Assembly: GCA_013372975.1 (NCBI GenBank)
Contig: JABXIS010000076.1
Span: 1-51,341 of the forward strand
DNA: 51,341 bases
Direction of reading: 5' to 3'
Source of the DNA: Alphaproteobacteria bacterium
GTDB taxonomy: Bacteria > Pseudomonadota > Alphaproteobacteria > Sphingomonadales > Kordiimonadaceae
A program made the translations under genes and the position numbers. A model generated the notes under the pieces. It did not search any database, had not been told where the DNA came from, and was given only the letters and a program-made list of their open reading frames with translations. Below are positions 43,085 to 51,341 of this stretch, piece by piece. Every line of letters starts with the position of its first letter. Position 1 is the first letter of the stretch.

Positions 43085-44426
43085 GATTGAAGCCAAAGCT
43101 TGGGAAAGCTTCCGGTGCAGGGTCAACAATATTGAAGCCACGACGCGTGATCTCGAGGATCGCAAGCGCGCGCTCATTCAGGCCGTCAGGGTTTAGCCTG
43201 AACAGGCCATCCACCCCAACAAACCCGGTGGAAGCCGTAAGGCGCGCTGATGAAAAGCGGGTTTCCCCTTCCTCTAAAGTATCGCGCGCGAGGGCGGCGA
43301 TAAGGCTCATGCCGTCATAAGCAATTGTGGCCAACCGTGGCGGCTCTTCCCCAAACATCTCGGCATAACGTACCATAAAAGCGTCTGGCGCCTCAGGCTC
43401 GGGTGCCGCAAACCAGGCGCCATGCAGCGGCGGTTCGCGGGTCAAGGATTTATCATTCCAAAGCCCGGTTCCCAAAAGCTGCACCTGATTGGGATCAATC
43501 TCATAGAAAGGCAGCAAGGGCCCGACGGTACGCAACAAGGCGCCCCCTTCCGGCACCAGTACGGCATCAAATTCCACGGGTTCCAGTTTTTCCACTTTTG
43601 CGAGTTCGTCTGCGATTTCATCGGTGAGGTCATCCCGCAAAGACCGGAGATATCGAATTTCATCCTGATAATCCTTGCGGCGCTGGTCATAACGGGCGAG
43701 CGCCTTCACAGGCTCGAACACCGCCTCCGGGTCTGGCGGGTAACTTTCCATCGCAACCACACGCGCGCCCTCTTCCCCCACCGCGTCGCCAAAGGCGTTC
43801 CTGACACGTGCGCCGTACAGGCCTTCAGGCACAAGTGCGCTGAATTTTTCGTGCCCTTTGGTGATGGCAAAATCGACAACCCTGGATACTTCATTTTCAG
43901 GCATGAAACCAAGGATATAGCGCCCTTCTCCCGCCACCCTGCTGTCATTGGAAAACCCGATCACAGGCACACCGGCAGGGCCAAATATTTCACCTGCAAT
44001 CTGTACATTGCCTGCCAGCAAGGGTCCAAGCACGATATCGACCTCTTGCGCAAGCGCCTCATGTGCCACAGACTCAGTCGTAAGCCCATCTGCTTTGGTA
44101 TCGAAAGGAATAAGTTTCAGGCGGCTATCATAGGCATCAAAAAGCGCCATGGTGGCAGCGTTCAGTAGTGCGCGGCCCGTTGGCTCCTCCGCCCCGGAAA
44201 GCGGCAACATGATCGCGATGCGTATGGGGCCACTATCGGGCGCGACAACCGCACTCTGTACAGGTGCAACTTCATTTGTCTGTTGGGAAATTTCGGCTTC
44301 TACCCTAACCGGCGTTGGAGCTTGTCGCACGGGCGCCGGGGTTTCGGGCCCACAAGCCGCAAGCAGGCTGAAGGCGGAAACCAGCCATAGCGTCTTGCAT
44401 TCTTTCACGAACTTGCTTGCAACCAT
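43059..44426 (-). CDS. LpoA-like penicillin-binding-protein activator lipoprotein
   Basis: From ATG 44426 the product has 455 aa with a lipoprotein signal ending in LLAAC (Cys25). A Pro/Val-rich linker follows, then a periplasmic-binding-protein type I fold: IRIAIMLPLSGAEEPTGRALLNAA, DIVLGPLLAGNV, GVPVIGFSNDS and IAYDGMSLIAALARD. This matches the alphaproteobacterial 'penicillin-binding protein activator' family, related to LpoA, which stimulates PBP1-type transpeptidases. Binding to a PBP is inferred from family. The site AAGG lies upstream; the frame extends to 44543 without a site. It is divergent from rsmI. Confidence 0.88.
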   Translation of the reverse strand: MVASKFVKECKTLWLVSAFSLLAACGPETPAPVRQAPTPVRVEAEISQQTNEVAPVQSAVVAPDSGPIRIAIMLPLSGAEEPTGRALLNAATMALFDAYDSRLKLIPFDTKADGLTTESVAHEALAQEVDIVLGPLLAGNVQIAGEIFGPAGVPVIGFSNDSRVAGEGRYILGFMPENEVSRVVDFAITKGHEKFSALVPEGLYGARVRNAFGDAVGEEGARVVAMESYPPDPEAVFEPVKALARYDQRRKDYQDEIRYLRSLRDDLTDEIADELAKVEKLEPVEFDAVLVPEGGALLRTVGPLLPFYEIDPNQVQLLGTGLWNDKSLTREPPLHGAWFAAPEPEAPDAFMVRYAEMFGEEPPRLATIAYDGMSLIAALARDTLEEGETRFSSARLTASTGFVGVDGLFRLNPDGLNERALAILEITRRGFNIVDPAPEAFPSFGFNLRQSASRE

Positions 44427-44548
44427 AACCAACCTTGGTGTTATCTGGGCCCAGATGGCATGCAATCCATTTGGCCATCCATTTGGGCAGACCCTAATCA
44501 TAAACGCCGCCGCTGTAAATCGGTGGCTGAACAGCAAATACACTATGG

Positions 44549-45424
44549 ATGATAAAAATGGCTGAAATCGGGTCAGAAACCAAACTGGGTGCCGGGCTGT
44601 ATGTTGTGGCCACGCCGATCGGCAATCTGGGCGATATGACAGACAGGGCGCGCGATATGCTCAAACGCGCTGACCTGATCGCTTGCGAAGATACCCGCGT
44701 AACCGCCAAACTGCTGACTGCAAATCTGATCAAGAAGCCGTTGGTGCCCTATCACGAGCATAATGGCGCTGCCATGCGCCCAAAGCTTCTGGCAAAAATC
44801 GCCGCCGGCGAAGCTGTAGCATTGGTATCAGACGCGGGTACACCATTGATTTCCGACCCCGGCTTCAAGCTGGTAGCCGAGGCGCAGGACGCGGGCCATC
44901 ATGTGACCGCGGCGCCAGGCCCTTGTGCCGCCATCATGGCGCTTTCGCTCGCGGGCCTGCCAACAGACCGTTTCCTGTTTATGGGGTTTCCGCCCAATAA
45001 ATCAGGCGCGCGCCAAAGCTGGTTCACGGCAGAAGAAAAAACCCACGCTAGCCTGGTTTTCTATGAAAGCGCCCGCCGCCTGCCAGAATGCCTGCAGGAC
45101 GCCGCCCAAACATTGGGGGACCGAAATGCTGCCATTTGCAGGGAACTGACAAAGAAGTTTGAGGAAGTGCGGCGCGGCACCCTAGCTGATCTGGCGGCCC
45201 ATTATGCTGAAGCGGGCGCGCCAAAGGGCGAGGTCGTTGTTGTGATCGGCCCGCCACCACACAAGGACGAGGCGGGTGGTGGCACCGATATGGATACAGA
45301 ACATCTTCTGGAGGCCGCGCTTAAGCATATGAGTGTGAAATCAGCAGCTGCCTTCGTGGCGGAAATCACCGGCGAGAAGAAAAAAGCACTCTATAGCCGC
45401 GCGCTTGAGATCAGCGGCAAATAA
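44549..45424 (+). CDS. rsmI: 16S rRNA (cytidine-1402-2'-O)-methyltransferase
   Basis: RsmI methylates the ribose of C1402 in the 30S decoding centre using SAM. The 291-aa tetrapyrrole-methylase-fold protein shows GLYVVATPIGNLGDMTDRA, LIACEDTRVTAKLL, LVSDAGTPLISDPGF, AAPGPCAAIMALSLAGLPTDRFLF and REL-TKKFEE-type text. Start codons at 44549 and 44558 are both possible, with no decisive ribosome site. It starts the rsmI-yraN-gshB operon. Confidence 0.95.
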   Translation: MIKMAEIGSETKLGAGLYVVATPIGNLGDMTDRARDMLKRADLIACEDTRVTAKLLTANLIKKPLVPYHEHNGAAMRPKLLAKIAAGEAVALVSDAGTPLISDPGFKLVAEAQDAGHHVTAAPGPCAAIMALSLAGLPTDRFLFMGFPPNKSGARQSWFTAEEKTHASLVFYESARRLPECLQDAAQTLGDRNAAICRELTKKFEEVRRGTLADLAAHYAEAGAPKGEVVVVIGPPPHKDEAGGGTDMDTEHLLEAALKHMSVKSAAAFVAEITGEKKKALYSRALEISGK

Positions 45425-45425
45425 C

Positions 45426-45788
45426 ATGCGCGAAAAGAGGCAACAGGCAGAAAGGCGAGGCAGAAAGGCTGAAACTGCCGCTGCCTGGTTCCTGCGCCTC
45501 AAGGGCTACCGCATATTGGAAGAGCGATATCGGTCGCCTTATGGCGAGATTGACCTGATTGCCGCCCGCGGACACCAAATTGTGATGGTAGAGGTAAAAG
45601 CCCGCCAAACTGAAGCCCTGGCGCGGGAATCTGTTAGCCTGCGCCAGCGCGGGCGGATCGAAAAGGCGGCGCTGGACTGGCTCGCCAAAAACAGAAAGAT
45701 GGACAATCCCGTTCGCTTTGACGTTATTACCATTGCACCCGGGCATGTGCCCACCCATATCAAGGACGCTTGGCGGCCAGAGGCTTGA
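45426..45788 (+). CDS. yraN: YraN family (UPF0102) endonuclease-like protein
   Basis: This 120-aa protein has the restriction-endonuclease-like core of UPF0102: AETAAAWFLRLKGYRILEERYRSPYGEIDLIAARGHQIVMVEVKAR, in which E-x-D...E-V-K are the likely metal-binding residues, and FDVITIAP at the end. Its cellular role is not established. The ATG at 45426 comes just after the rsmI stop (TAACATG). The longer frame from 45405 overlaps rsmI. Confidence 0.93.
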   Translation: MREKRQQAERRGRKAETAAAWFLRLKGYRILEERYRSPYGEIDLIAARGHQIVMVEVKARQTEALARESVSLRQRGRIEKAALDWLAKNRKMDNPVRFDVITIAPGHVPTHIKDAWRPEA

Positions 45789-45796
45789 GCCTTATC

Positions 45797-45813
45797 TTAA
45801 AGTAGCACTTTAA
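45797..45813. promoter_or_regulatory. Palindrome before gshB
   Basis: TTAAAGT-AGC-ACTTTAA is a perfect inverted repeat 29 bases before the gshB ATG. Its left part, TCTTAAAGTAGC, recurs exactly at 45857-45868, inside the gshB coding start. It may be an operator or chance in AT-rich DNA. Confidence 0.4.
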
Positions 45814-45842
45814 CTATTCAAATTTTCCAAGAGGTTACGTTA

Positions 45843-46796
45843 ATGACAAAGCGTGTTCTTAAAGTAGCGGTTCAGATGGACCCAATCGAAGATATCAATT
45901 TCGATGGCGACAGCACCTTTGTCATGGCGCTTGAAGCGCAGGACCGTGGTTATGACCTTTGGCACTATGAAGCCCATGACCTGTTTTTCGACGAAGGCAA
46001 GGTTCTGGCCCACGCCCGGCCTATGACGCTCAGACGTGATCGCAACGATCACTATAGCCTCGGCGAGCATGAGATCATCGATCTGCGCGATATGGATGTG
46101 GTGCTGATGCGCCAGGACCCGCCGTTTGACATGGCTTATATCACCGCAACCCACCTGCTAGACTTGGTGCATCCTGATACTTTGGTGGTCAACAACCCGA
46201 CCGAAGTGCGCAACGCGCCAGAAAAACTGTTTGTCACGGAATTCCCGGATCTGATGCCGCCCACCATGATCACGCGCAACGAAGCGGATGTGAAAGCCTT
46301 TCGGGAACGCCACGGCAATATCATTGTGAAGCCGCTTTATGGCAACGGTGGCGCGGGTGTGTTCCACGTGAAGCCAGATGATCCAAACCTTTCAAGCCTG
46401 ATGGAGTTGTTTCTGAACGGCAGCCGCGAACCTGTTATGGTACAACAATTTTTGCCAGAAGTTGTCTCAGGCGACAAACGTATCATTCTGGTGGATGGCA
46501 AACCCGTGGGCGCGATCAACCGCGTGCCGGCAAAAGGCGAGATCCGTTCCAACATGGTGGTGGGTGGCCGCGCGGAAAAATCTGACCTGACACCACGCGA
46601 GCAGGAAATCTGTGACCGGATTGGCCCGGCACTGAAGGAAAAAGGCCTGATTTTTGTGGGTATTGATGTGATCGGCGATTGGCTGACCGAAATCAATGTC
46701 ACCTCACCAACCGGCCTTCAGGCGGTAAACCGTTTTGACGGTGCCAAGCTTGAAGCGGATATCTGGGACGCGATTGAATTGCGCCTGAAATCCTAG
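45843..46796 (+). CDS. gshB: Glutathione synthase
   Basis: GshB joins gamma-Glu-Cys and Gly with ATP to form glutathione. The 317-aa ATP-grasp protein opens [26 protein letters not shown] and has [63 protein letters not shown] and [10 protein letters not shown], all typical. AAGAGG lies about eight bases upstream. It closes the rsmI-yraN-gshB cluster. Confidence 0.97.
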   Translation: MTKRVLKVAVQMDPIEDINFDGDSTFVMALEAQDRGYDLWHYEAHDLFFDEGKVLAHARPMTLRRDRNDHYSLGEHEIIDLRDMDVVLMRQDPPFDMAYITATHLLDLVHPDTLVVNNPTEVRNAPEKLFVTEFPDLMPPTMITRNEADVKAFRERHGNIIVKPLYGNGGAGVFHVKPDDPNLSSLMELFLNGSREPVMVQQFLPEVVSGDKRIILVDGKPVGAINRVPAKGEIRSNMVVGGRAEKSDLTPREQEICDRIGPALKEKGLIFVGIDVIGDWLTEINVTSPTGLQAVNRFDGAKLEADIWDAIELRLKS

Positions 46797-46815
46797 GTTA
46801 TTGGGCATAAAAAAT

Positions 46816-46842
46816 CCGGCCCCAACAACAGGTTAGGGCCGG
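46816..46842 (-). terminator. parAB operon terminator
   Basis: A perfect 7-bp stem (CCGGCCC / GGGCCGG, 13-base loop) lies 25 bases past the parB stop. On the minus strand it is followed by ATTTTTT. It also lies 19 bases after gshB but has no T-run in that direction. Confidence 0.78.
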
Positions 46843-46867
46843 TATCTCACTTCAGATCATAATGGGA

Positions 46868-47791
46868 TTAGAATCCGCAGACGCCCAGTTTTGAACAAAG
46901 CTCGTCAAGATCTTCAAGCGTTTCATATGAAATGGTGACCTTGCCACCTTCACCTTCATGGTCAATCAGCACCTTCATACCAACAGCGGCGGAAAGGTCC
47001 TTTTCAAGTGCCACTGTGTCCGCGTCTTTCTTACTACCTGATCCACCCGTGCCACCGGGCCTCGGACTGCGCTTTTGCTTGCCTTTTGCTTCATTGGCCA
47101 GCGCTTCGGTTTGCCGTACGCTCAGACCCTCAGCCACGATGCGTTTGGCAAGGGCGAGCGGATCGTCCGCACCGATGAGTGCGCGCGCATGCCCCATGGA
47201 AAGCTGGCCCTCGCCCACCATTGTCTGCACTTTTTCAGGCAGGCTCAGCAGGCGCAACAGGTTGGTCACATGGCTGCGACTTTTGCCCACAACCTTGGCA
47301 ACGGCATCCTGGGTGTGGCTGAACTCATCCATCAGGCGCTTGTAGGCAATGGCTTCTTCAATCGCTGACAGATCCTGCCGCTGGATGTTTTCAATGATGG
47401 CGATCTCAAGCACTTCGGTGTCAGTGAGGTCCTTCACCACCACCGGCACTTCATGGACACCGGCCTTCTGTGCCGCGCGCCAACGGCGCTCACCCGCTAC
47501 AATCTGATATTTTTCGGGCCCGAATTCGCGCACCAGGATGGGCTGCAAAAGCCCTTTTTCCTTTATGGATGCGGACAGTTCTTCAAGTGCTGCTTCATCA
47601 AAATGCACACGGGGCTGTGCCGCGTTGCGTTCAAGGAATTCGATCGGCAACCAGCGCCTGCCAGCTTGCGGGCGGATACCGCTTTCAATTTCGGCTGCGA
47701 CCACATCGCCTTTTTCATCAAACGTCGGACGGTCATCCCCCAAAAGCGCGGACAGACCTTTTCCCAATCCTTTTCGTGCAGTTTTTGTCAT
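46868..47791 (-). CDS. parB: Chromosome-partitioning protein ParB
   Basis: ParB is a CTP-dependent clamp that loads at parS and spreads to form the partition complex. The 307-aa protein starts KGLGKGLSALLGDD, then the CTP-binding ParB/Srx core with LQPILVREFG and GERRWRAAQ, ENIQRQDLSAIEEAIAYKRL, the parS-binding helix-turn-helix (TQDAVAKVVGKSRSHVTNLLRLLSLP) and the C-terminal dimerisation domain. parA is 33 bases upstream. Its expected targets are the three parS sites at 48959, 49250 and 51326. Confidence 0.97.
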   Translation of the reverse strand: MTKTARKGLGKGLSALLGDDRPTFDEKGDVVAAEIESGIRPQAGRRWLPIEFLERNAAQPRVHFDEAALEELSASIKEKGLLQPILVREFGPEKYQIVAGERRWRAAQKAGVHEVPVVVKDLTDTEVLEIAIIENIQRQDLSAIEEAIAYKRLMDEFSHTQDAVAKVVGKSRSHVTNLLRLLSLPEKVQTMVGEGQLSMGHARALIGADDPLALAKRIVAEGLSVRQTEALANEAKGKQKRSPRPGGTGGSGSKKDADTVALEKDLSAAVGMKVLIDHEGEGGKVTISYETLEDLDELCSKLGVCGF

Positions 47792-47824
47792 AAGAAAAAC
47801 TTCTAACCTGTTGTTTTTATTTAT

Positions 47825-48634
47825 CTATGCCGCCAATTTGCGGTCACGGCCCAAAAGTTCGCGGGCCAGTTTTATATAAGCCTGGCTACCCACACAGCGG
47901 TGATCATAAAGAAGCGCCGGTTTGCCGTGGCTGGGTGCTTCAGAAACCCTTACGTTCCGCGGGATTACCGTCTGGTAAACCTTGTCGCCGAGGAAATCAC
48001 GCACATCACCCGCCACTTGTTCGGACAGGTTATTGCGCTTGTCAAACATGGTCAGCACCACACCATTGATGGTCAGGTGTGGGTTCAGGCTGCCGCGAAC
48101 CTGCTCAATGGTTTTGAGAAGGAGGCTCAGGCCTTCGAGCGCAAAAAACTCACACTGAAGCGGCACCAACACGGAATCCGCGGCGACCAAAGCATTGATT
48201 GTCAGAAGCGACAAGGAAGGCGGGCAATCGATCAGGATATAGTCGTAATCCTCCCGCGCGGCCGCCTTTTCCATGGCATAACGCAGGCGAAAATTCCGGT
48301 GGGGCAGCTCGGCAAGCTCCAGGTCGGCACCCGAAAGATCAATGGTACTGGGGATAATGGACAAACCGGGCACACCCGTTTCCATAATAGCTTCACCAAA
48401 GGGCGCGGCGCCAAGCACAACGTCATAGGAAGTGATTTCACGGACGTGGCGATCGATACCAAACCCCGTGGACGCATTGCCCTGCGGGTCCAGATCCAGG
48501 ATCAGCACCTTCTTCTTAACCGCTGCCATGGCGGTTGCCAGATTGATCGCTGTTGTGGTCTTGCCCACGCCGCCTTTCTGGTTGGCGACTGCGATAATCT
48601 TGGCCCGTTTTCCTGTTTGCCCACTGGCACTCAT
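47825..48634 (-). CDS. parA: Chromosome-partitioning ATPase ParA (Soj)
   Basis: ParA binds DNA non-specifically as an ATP dimer and forms the gradient that moves ParB-parS. The 269-aa protein has the deviant Walker A motif IIAVANQKGGVGKTTTAINLA, then DLDPQGNASTGFG, YDYILIDCPPSLSLLTINAL and VLTMFDKRNNLS, typical of chromosomal ParA. It lies between rsmG (46 bases) and parB, the usual alphaproteobacterial order. Confidence 0.97.
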   Translation of the reverse strand: MSASGQTGKRAKIIAVANQKGGVGKTTTAINLATAMAAVKKKVLILDLDPQGNASTGFGIDRHVREITSYDVVLGAAPFGEAIMETGVPGLSIIPSTIDLSGADLELAELPHRNFRLRYAMEKAAAREDYDYILIDCPPSLSLLTINALVAADSVLVPLQCEFFALEGLSLLLKTIEQVRGSLNPHLTINGVVLTMFDKRNNLSEQVAGDVRDFLGDKVYQTVIPRNVRVSEAPSHGKPALLYDHRCVGSQAYIKLARELLGRDRKLAA

Positions 48635-48679
48635 GCAAACCCCTCCCCGGAATAGGCAAAAGCCATATTTTTCAATTAC

Positions 48680-49300
48680 TTACAACCGTTTTATGGATGA
48701 TAGCCTCAAGATGACGCCGCTTGGGTCAGACAGGCTTTTGAAACGATTGACATCCATATTCCAACAAGCTTTTGCTTCGGTCAATTCCTCATCGGCTATT
48801 CCCCCCTTCAAAAGCCACATCTCTGTGTCTTGGCCTAGAAAAGGTGCTGCCCAATCAAGAAGTTGGCTGATACGGGCGCATGCCCGGCTTGTAACAATAT
48901 CTACCGGGAAAACGTCCATTTCCTCGATCCGGCGCGCATGAATCGTGGCATTTGCCCCTGTTTCACGTGAAACCTGATTCATGAAAGTGCATTTCCGGCC
49001 ATTTGATTCGACCATGTGGGCCTCAGCCACCCCCATGGCAGAAAGAACCAGACCGGGGAAGCCAGCGCCAGACCCAATATCCAGAAGCTTGATGGGTTTA
49101 TCGCCGAAGCGCTCCTTGAGAAGCGGTGCCATCTGTGCGCTATCAAGGAAATGCCGACGCCACATATCCTCCAGCGTGGAATTGGCCACCAGGTTCTTCG
49201 CCTTTTGCCACTTGGCAAGGAGGCCTGCATAGACTTTGAGCTTATCCAGTGTTTCACGTGAAACATCCAGATCACGCGCCAGATCGTTGGCACCATACAT
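48680..49300 (-). CDS. rsmG: 16S rRNA (guanine-527-N7)-methyltransferase RsmG (GidB)
   Basis: RsmG methylates G527 of 16S rRNA with SAM. The 206-aa protein contains LLAKWQKAKNLVANSTLEDMWRRHFLDSAQ and the SAM motif LLDIGSGAGFPGLVLS, then HMVESNGRKCTFMNQVSRETGA. Its coding sequence contains two parS 16-mers, at 49250-49265 and 48959-48974. Both are read in the same frame, so VSRET occurs at residues 13-17 and 110-114. It is 16 bases after mnmG. Confidence 0.96.
   Translation of the reverse strand: MYGANDLARDLDVSRETLDKLKVYAGLLAKWQKAKNLVANSTLEDMWRRHFLDSAQMAPLLKERFGDKPIKLLDIGSGAGFPGLVLSAMGVAEAHMVESNGRKCTFMNQVSRETGANATIHARRIEEMDVFPVDIVTSRACARISQLLDWAAPFLGQDTEMWLLKGGIADEELTEAKACWNMDVNRFKSLSDPSGVILRLSSIKRL
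48959..48974. other. parS site 1 (15/16 match), inside rsmG
   Basis: TGTTTCACGTGAAACC differs from the full palindrome TGTTTCACGTGAAACA only in its last base. It lies in the rsmG reading frame and encodes VSRET on the minus strand. Confidence 0.85.
49250..49265. other. parS site 2 (perfect), inside rsmG
   Basis: TGTTTCACGTGAAACA is the exact parS palindrome. It lies near the 5' end of rsmG, also encoding VSRET, 291 bases from site 1. Confidence 0.93.
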
Positions 49301-49315
49301 AAGCGATTGCCCCCG

Positions 49316-51187
49316 TTACGCCGCGCGGCGTTTCTTGATGTGGCCTAGAAGAAGCGTCAGTGCGGCAGGTGTAACGCCTGCGATCCGCGCTGCCGCGCCC
49401 AGCGTGGCAGGCCGCGCTTCCTTGAATTTTTCCCGCATCTCGTTGGATAGGCCCGTGATGAGCGCGAAATCCAAATCTTCTGGAATTTCAAGAGCTTCGT
49501 CCTTCCTGAAGGCCTCAACATCCTGTTGTTGACGTTCCAGATACCCACGGTACATGGCATCGATGGCAAGCTGCTCGGCGATCGCTGGATCAATAGCACC
49601 AAGCCCATCCGGCCAGATACCTTTCAGCATATCGAAGGTGATTGTGCTGAAGGCAAGGAGCGTTTCGCCATCACGGCGCACACCATCCTTGTTGATATTC
49701 AGCCCATGTTTCTCGGCTTCATTGGGCGTAAGGGACACGGATTTGAGAACGTCGCGCCCCGCTGCCAAGGCTGTCTTTTTGTCAGCAAAGGCTTGCTGGC
49801 GCGCATCACCAACCAAGCCGATAGACGCTCCTTTATCCGTCAGGCGCTGGTCCGCATTGTCAGCGCGCAGCAACAGCCGATACTCCGCCCGGCTTGTAAA
49901 CATGCGGTAAGGCTCGCGTGTACCCTGGGTCACCAGGTCATCCAGCATCACACCGATATAGCCATCAGCGCGATCAAGAACAAAACGGTCTTCTGAGCCG
50001 CGAGATTTGAGAGCCGCATTGGCGCCTGCCATCAGGCCTTGGGCTGCCGCTTCCTCATACCCCGTGGTGCCGTTGATCTGGCCAGCCAGATAAAGCCCAT
50101 CAGCCCGCCGGGTTTCAAGGGTTACCTTCAGTTCGCGTGGGTCAACAAAATCATATTCGATGGCGTACCCAGGTTTGATGATCCGGGCGTTCTCGAGCCC
50201 CGGGATAGAGGCGATAAGCTCGGCCTGGACCTCCTCAGGCAGGCTTGTTGAGATACCATTAGGATAAACGGTATCGTCATCCAACCCTTCCGGCTCCAGG
50301 AAAATCTGGTGGCTGGATTTGTCAGCAAACCGTACAACCTTGTCTTCGATAGACGGGCAATAGCGCGGGCCCTTGCTATCGATCTGCCCGGAATACATGG
50401 GCGCTCGATGCAAATTATCGCGAATAATTTCATGCGTGCGTTCAGTGGTGCGGGTCATGTAACAGCTGATCTGCGGCACAGTGACTTCGTCTGTCAGGAA
50501 AGAAAATGGCACAGGAGGCACATCGCCCGGTTGTTCTTCGCAAACCGACCAATCAATGGTTTTGCCGTCAAGCCGCGCAGGCGTGCCTGTTTTCAGCCGC
50601 CCCAGCTCGAAACCGAGCGACATCAAGGTGCCAGAAAGGCCAAGCGCAGGTGCTTCATCCACACGCCCTGCCGGGATTTTCTTTTCACCAATATGGATCA
50701 GCCCACGCAGAAACGTGCCTGTTGTCAGGATCACAGCACCAGCGGAAATCTCTTTTCCGTCCGCTGTTACGACACCCTTCACCACAGGTTTGTCGCCAGA
50801 GTGGTCAACAATCATGTCTTCAACAGCGCCAGCCTCGATGGTCAGGTTCGGATAATCAAACAGAATTTCCTGCATGGCTTCGCGGTATAGCTTGCGATCG
50901 GATTGGCAGCGCGGGCCCTGAACAGCTGGTCCTTTACGGCGATTGAGCAAGCGGAACTGGATACCGCTTCTGTCTGCCACCACACCCATCACACCATCAA
51001 GCGCATCAATTTCGCGCACCAGATGGCCTTTGCCCAAACCGCCAATAGCCGGGTTGCACGACATCTCGCCAATGGTTTCAGGTTTGTGTGTGATCAGAAG
51101 TGTGTTCGCGCCCATGCGCGCAGAAGCCGCTGCAGCCTCACAGCCAGCATGCCCACCACCGATTACAATGACATCAAAATCTGTCAT
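49316..51187 (-). CDS. mnmG: tRNA uridine-5-carboxymethylaminomethyl modification enzyme MnmG (GidA)
   Basis: MnmG with MnmE installs the cmnm5 group at U34 of several tRNAs, using FAD and tetrahydrofolate. From ATG 51187 the protein has 623 aa. It opens [23 protein letters not shown] (FAD motif), then [45 protein letters not shown], and the C-terminal [14 protein letters not shown] and [14 protein letters not shown] regions. ATG 51199 is possible but has no site; GGA lies seven bases before 51187. It begins the mnmG-rsmG-parA-parB cluster; mnmE would be expected just beyond the right edge. Confidence 0.96.
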   Translation of the reverse strand: MTDFDVIVIGGGHAGCEAAAASARMGANTLLITHKPETIGEMSCNPAIGGLGKGHLVREIDALDGVMGVVADRSGIQFRLLNRRKGPAVQGPRCQSDRKLYREAMQEILFDYPNLTIEAGAVEDMIVDHSGDKPVVKGVVTADGKEISAGAVILTTGTFLRGLIHIGEKKIPAGRVDEAPALGLSGTLMSLGFELGRLKTGTPARLDGKTIDWSVCEEQPGDVPPVPFSFLTDEVTVPQISCYMTRTTERTHEIIRDNLHRAPMYSGQIDSKGPRYCPSIEDKVVRFADKSSHQIFLEPEGLDDDTVYPNGISTSLPEEVQAELIASIPGLENARIIKPGYAIEYDFVDPRELKVTLETRRADGLYLAGQINGTTGYEEAAAQGLMAGANAALKSRGSEDRFVLDRADGYIGVMLDDLVTQGTREPYRMFTSRAEYRLLLRADNADQRLTDKGASIGLVGDARQQAFADKKTALAAGRDVLKSVSLTPNEAEKHGLNINKDGVRRDGETLLAFSTITFDMLKGIWPDGLGAIDPAIAEQLAIDAMYRGYLERQQQDVEAFRKDEALEIPEDLDFALITGLSNEMREKFKEARPATLGAAARIAGVTPAALTLLLGHIKKRRAA

Positions 51188-51229
51188 GCCAATATCCATT
51201 CACTGCGCGCATATATACAAAGAGCACGC

Positions 51230-51263
51230 CAACAAAAAGAGGCCCCATCACATCATGCGGGCC
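51230..51263 (-). terminator. Weak terminator for a minus-strand gene beyond the right edge
   Basis: On the minus strand GGCCC pairs with GGGCC (5 bp, 13-base loop) and is followed by TCTTTTTG. If real, it ends a gene entering from the right and makes mnmG the start of its own transcript. Confidence 0.4.
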
Positions 51264-51297
51264 CCACTTGATTGTGGGATATACTAGCGATTGAGGC

Positions 51298-51312
51298 TTA
51301 AGTCAAAGTTAA
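51298..51312 (+). promoter_or_regulatory. CtrA-type box TTAA-N7-TTAA
   Basis: TTAA-GTCAAAG-TTAA matches the full alphaproteobacterial CtrA recognition consensus. It lies 111 bases upstream of the mnmG start and 13 bases from parS site 3. Whether this organism has CtrA is not visible here. Confidence 0.5.
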
Positions 51313-51325
51313 GCGGCAACACCGA

Positions 51326-51341
51326 TGTTTCACGTGAAACA
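51326..51341. other. parS site 3 (perfect), at window end
   Basis: The last 16 bases are the exact palindrome TGTTTCACGTGAAACA, intergenic or at the 3' end of the next gene, about 2.1 kb from site 2. Confidence 0.93.

Noticed and set aside
46359..46374. parS-like sequence TGTTCCACGTGAAGCC inside gshB
   Set aside because: Three mismatches to the palindrome, and the codons encode the conserved gshB segment VFHVKP, so conservation of the protein explains it.
1..51341. Prophage, insertion sequence, CRISPR or toxin-antitoxin locus
   Set aside because: No transposase, integrase, phage structural gene, regularly spaced repeat or recognisable toxin pair was found in any frame.

Overview
The window looks like a chromosomal segment of an alphaproteobacterium with moderately high GC. 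The evidence is gene order and gene type: mutS-glnD-murJ-trpS, hrcA-grpE divergent from rph-rdgB-hemW, an LpoA-like lipoprotein divergent from rsmI-yraN-gshB, a class I lysyl-tRNA synthetase, and mnmG-rsmG-parA-parB. A Kordiimonadales- or Rhodospirillales-like lineage is a guess; no rRNA is present to settle it. I see no prophage, insertion sequence, CRISPR array or conjugative genes. The right edge holds parAB and parS sites, so it should lie close to the replication origin.

Layout. 1-7942: mutS (5' end missing), glnD, murJ and trpS on the plus strand. 8087-11851: a DUF4136 lipoprotein, an outer-membrane channel-like protein, a membrane protein plus winged-helix regulator operon with a clear palindromic operator, and a secreted metallo-beta-lactamase-fold hydrolase. 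12111-15850: a tight three-gene operon of a D-Ala-D-Ala ligase-like ATP-grasp enzyme, an alpha/beta hydrolase and a membrane-anchored MurF-like ligase. This is the most interesting accessory module. 15864-21172: a TPR protein, an SDR epimerase, a universal stress protein, a DUF2333 protein, a small secreted protein, DUF952 and pyrD. 21177-23714: a metalloprotease-like HEAAH protein, then an ECF sigma / anti-sigma / periplasmic sensor operon resembling CnrYXH-type systems.

23919-33524: ugd, a MATE exporter, a secreted tandem DUF1330-like protein, arsC, tRNA-Gly(CCC), a second secreted MBL-fold protein, metZ, apaG, a TrkH-type K+ transporter and a secreted TPR-like protein. 33597-38575: TerB, a DinG-type Fe-S helicase and class I lysS. 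38576-43084: palindromic repeats, grpE-hrcA (minus) and rph-rdgB-hemW (plus). 43059-46796: an LpoA-like lipoprotein (minus), then rsmI, yraN and gshB (plus). 46868-51187: parB, parA, rsmG and mnmG on the minus strand.

Three parS 16-mers lie in the last 2.4 kb. Two are built into the rsmG reading frame, where each encodes VSRET. The third is the last 16 bases of the window, 13 bases from a full CtrA-type TTAA-N7-TTAA box. Functionally the segment mixes housekeeping (mismatch repair, nitrogen signalling, cell-wall lipid flipping, tRNA charging, RNA maturation, heat-shock control, chromosome segregation) with envelope-stress and cell-wall accessory genes. No gap between genes exceeds about 260 bases.
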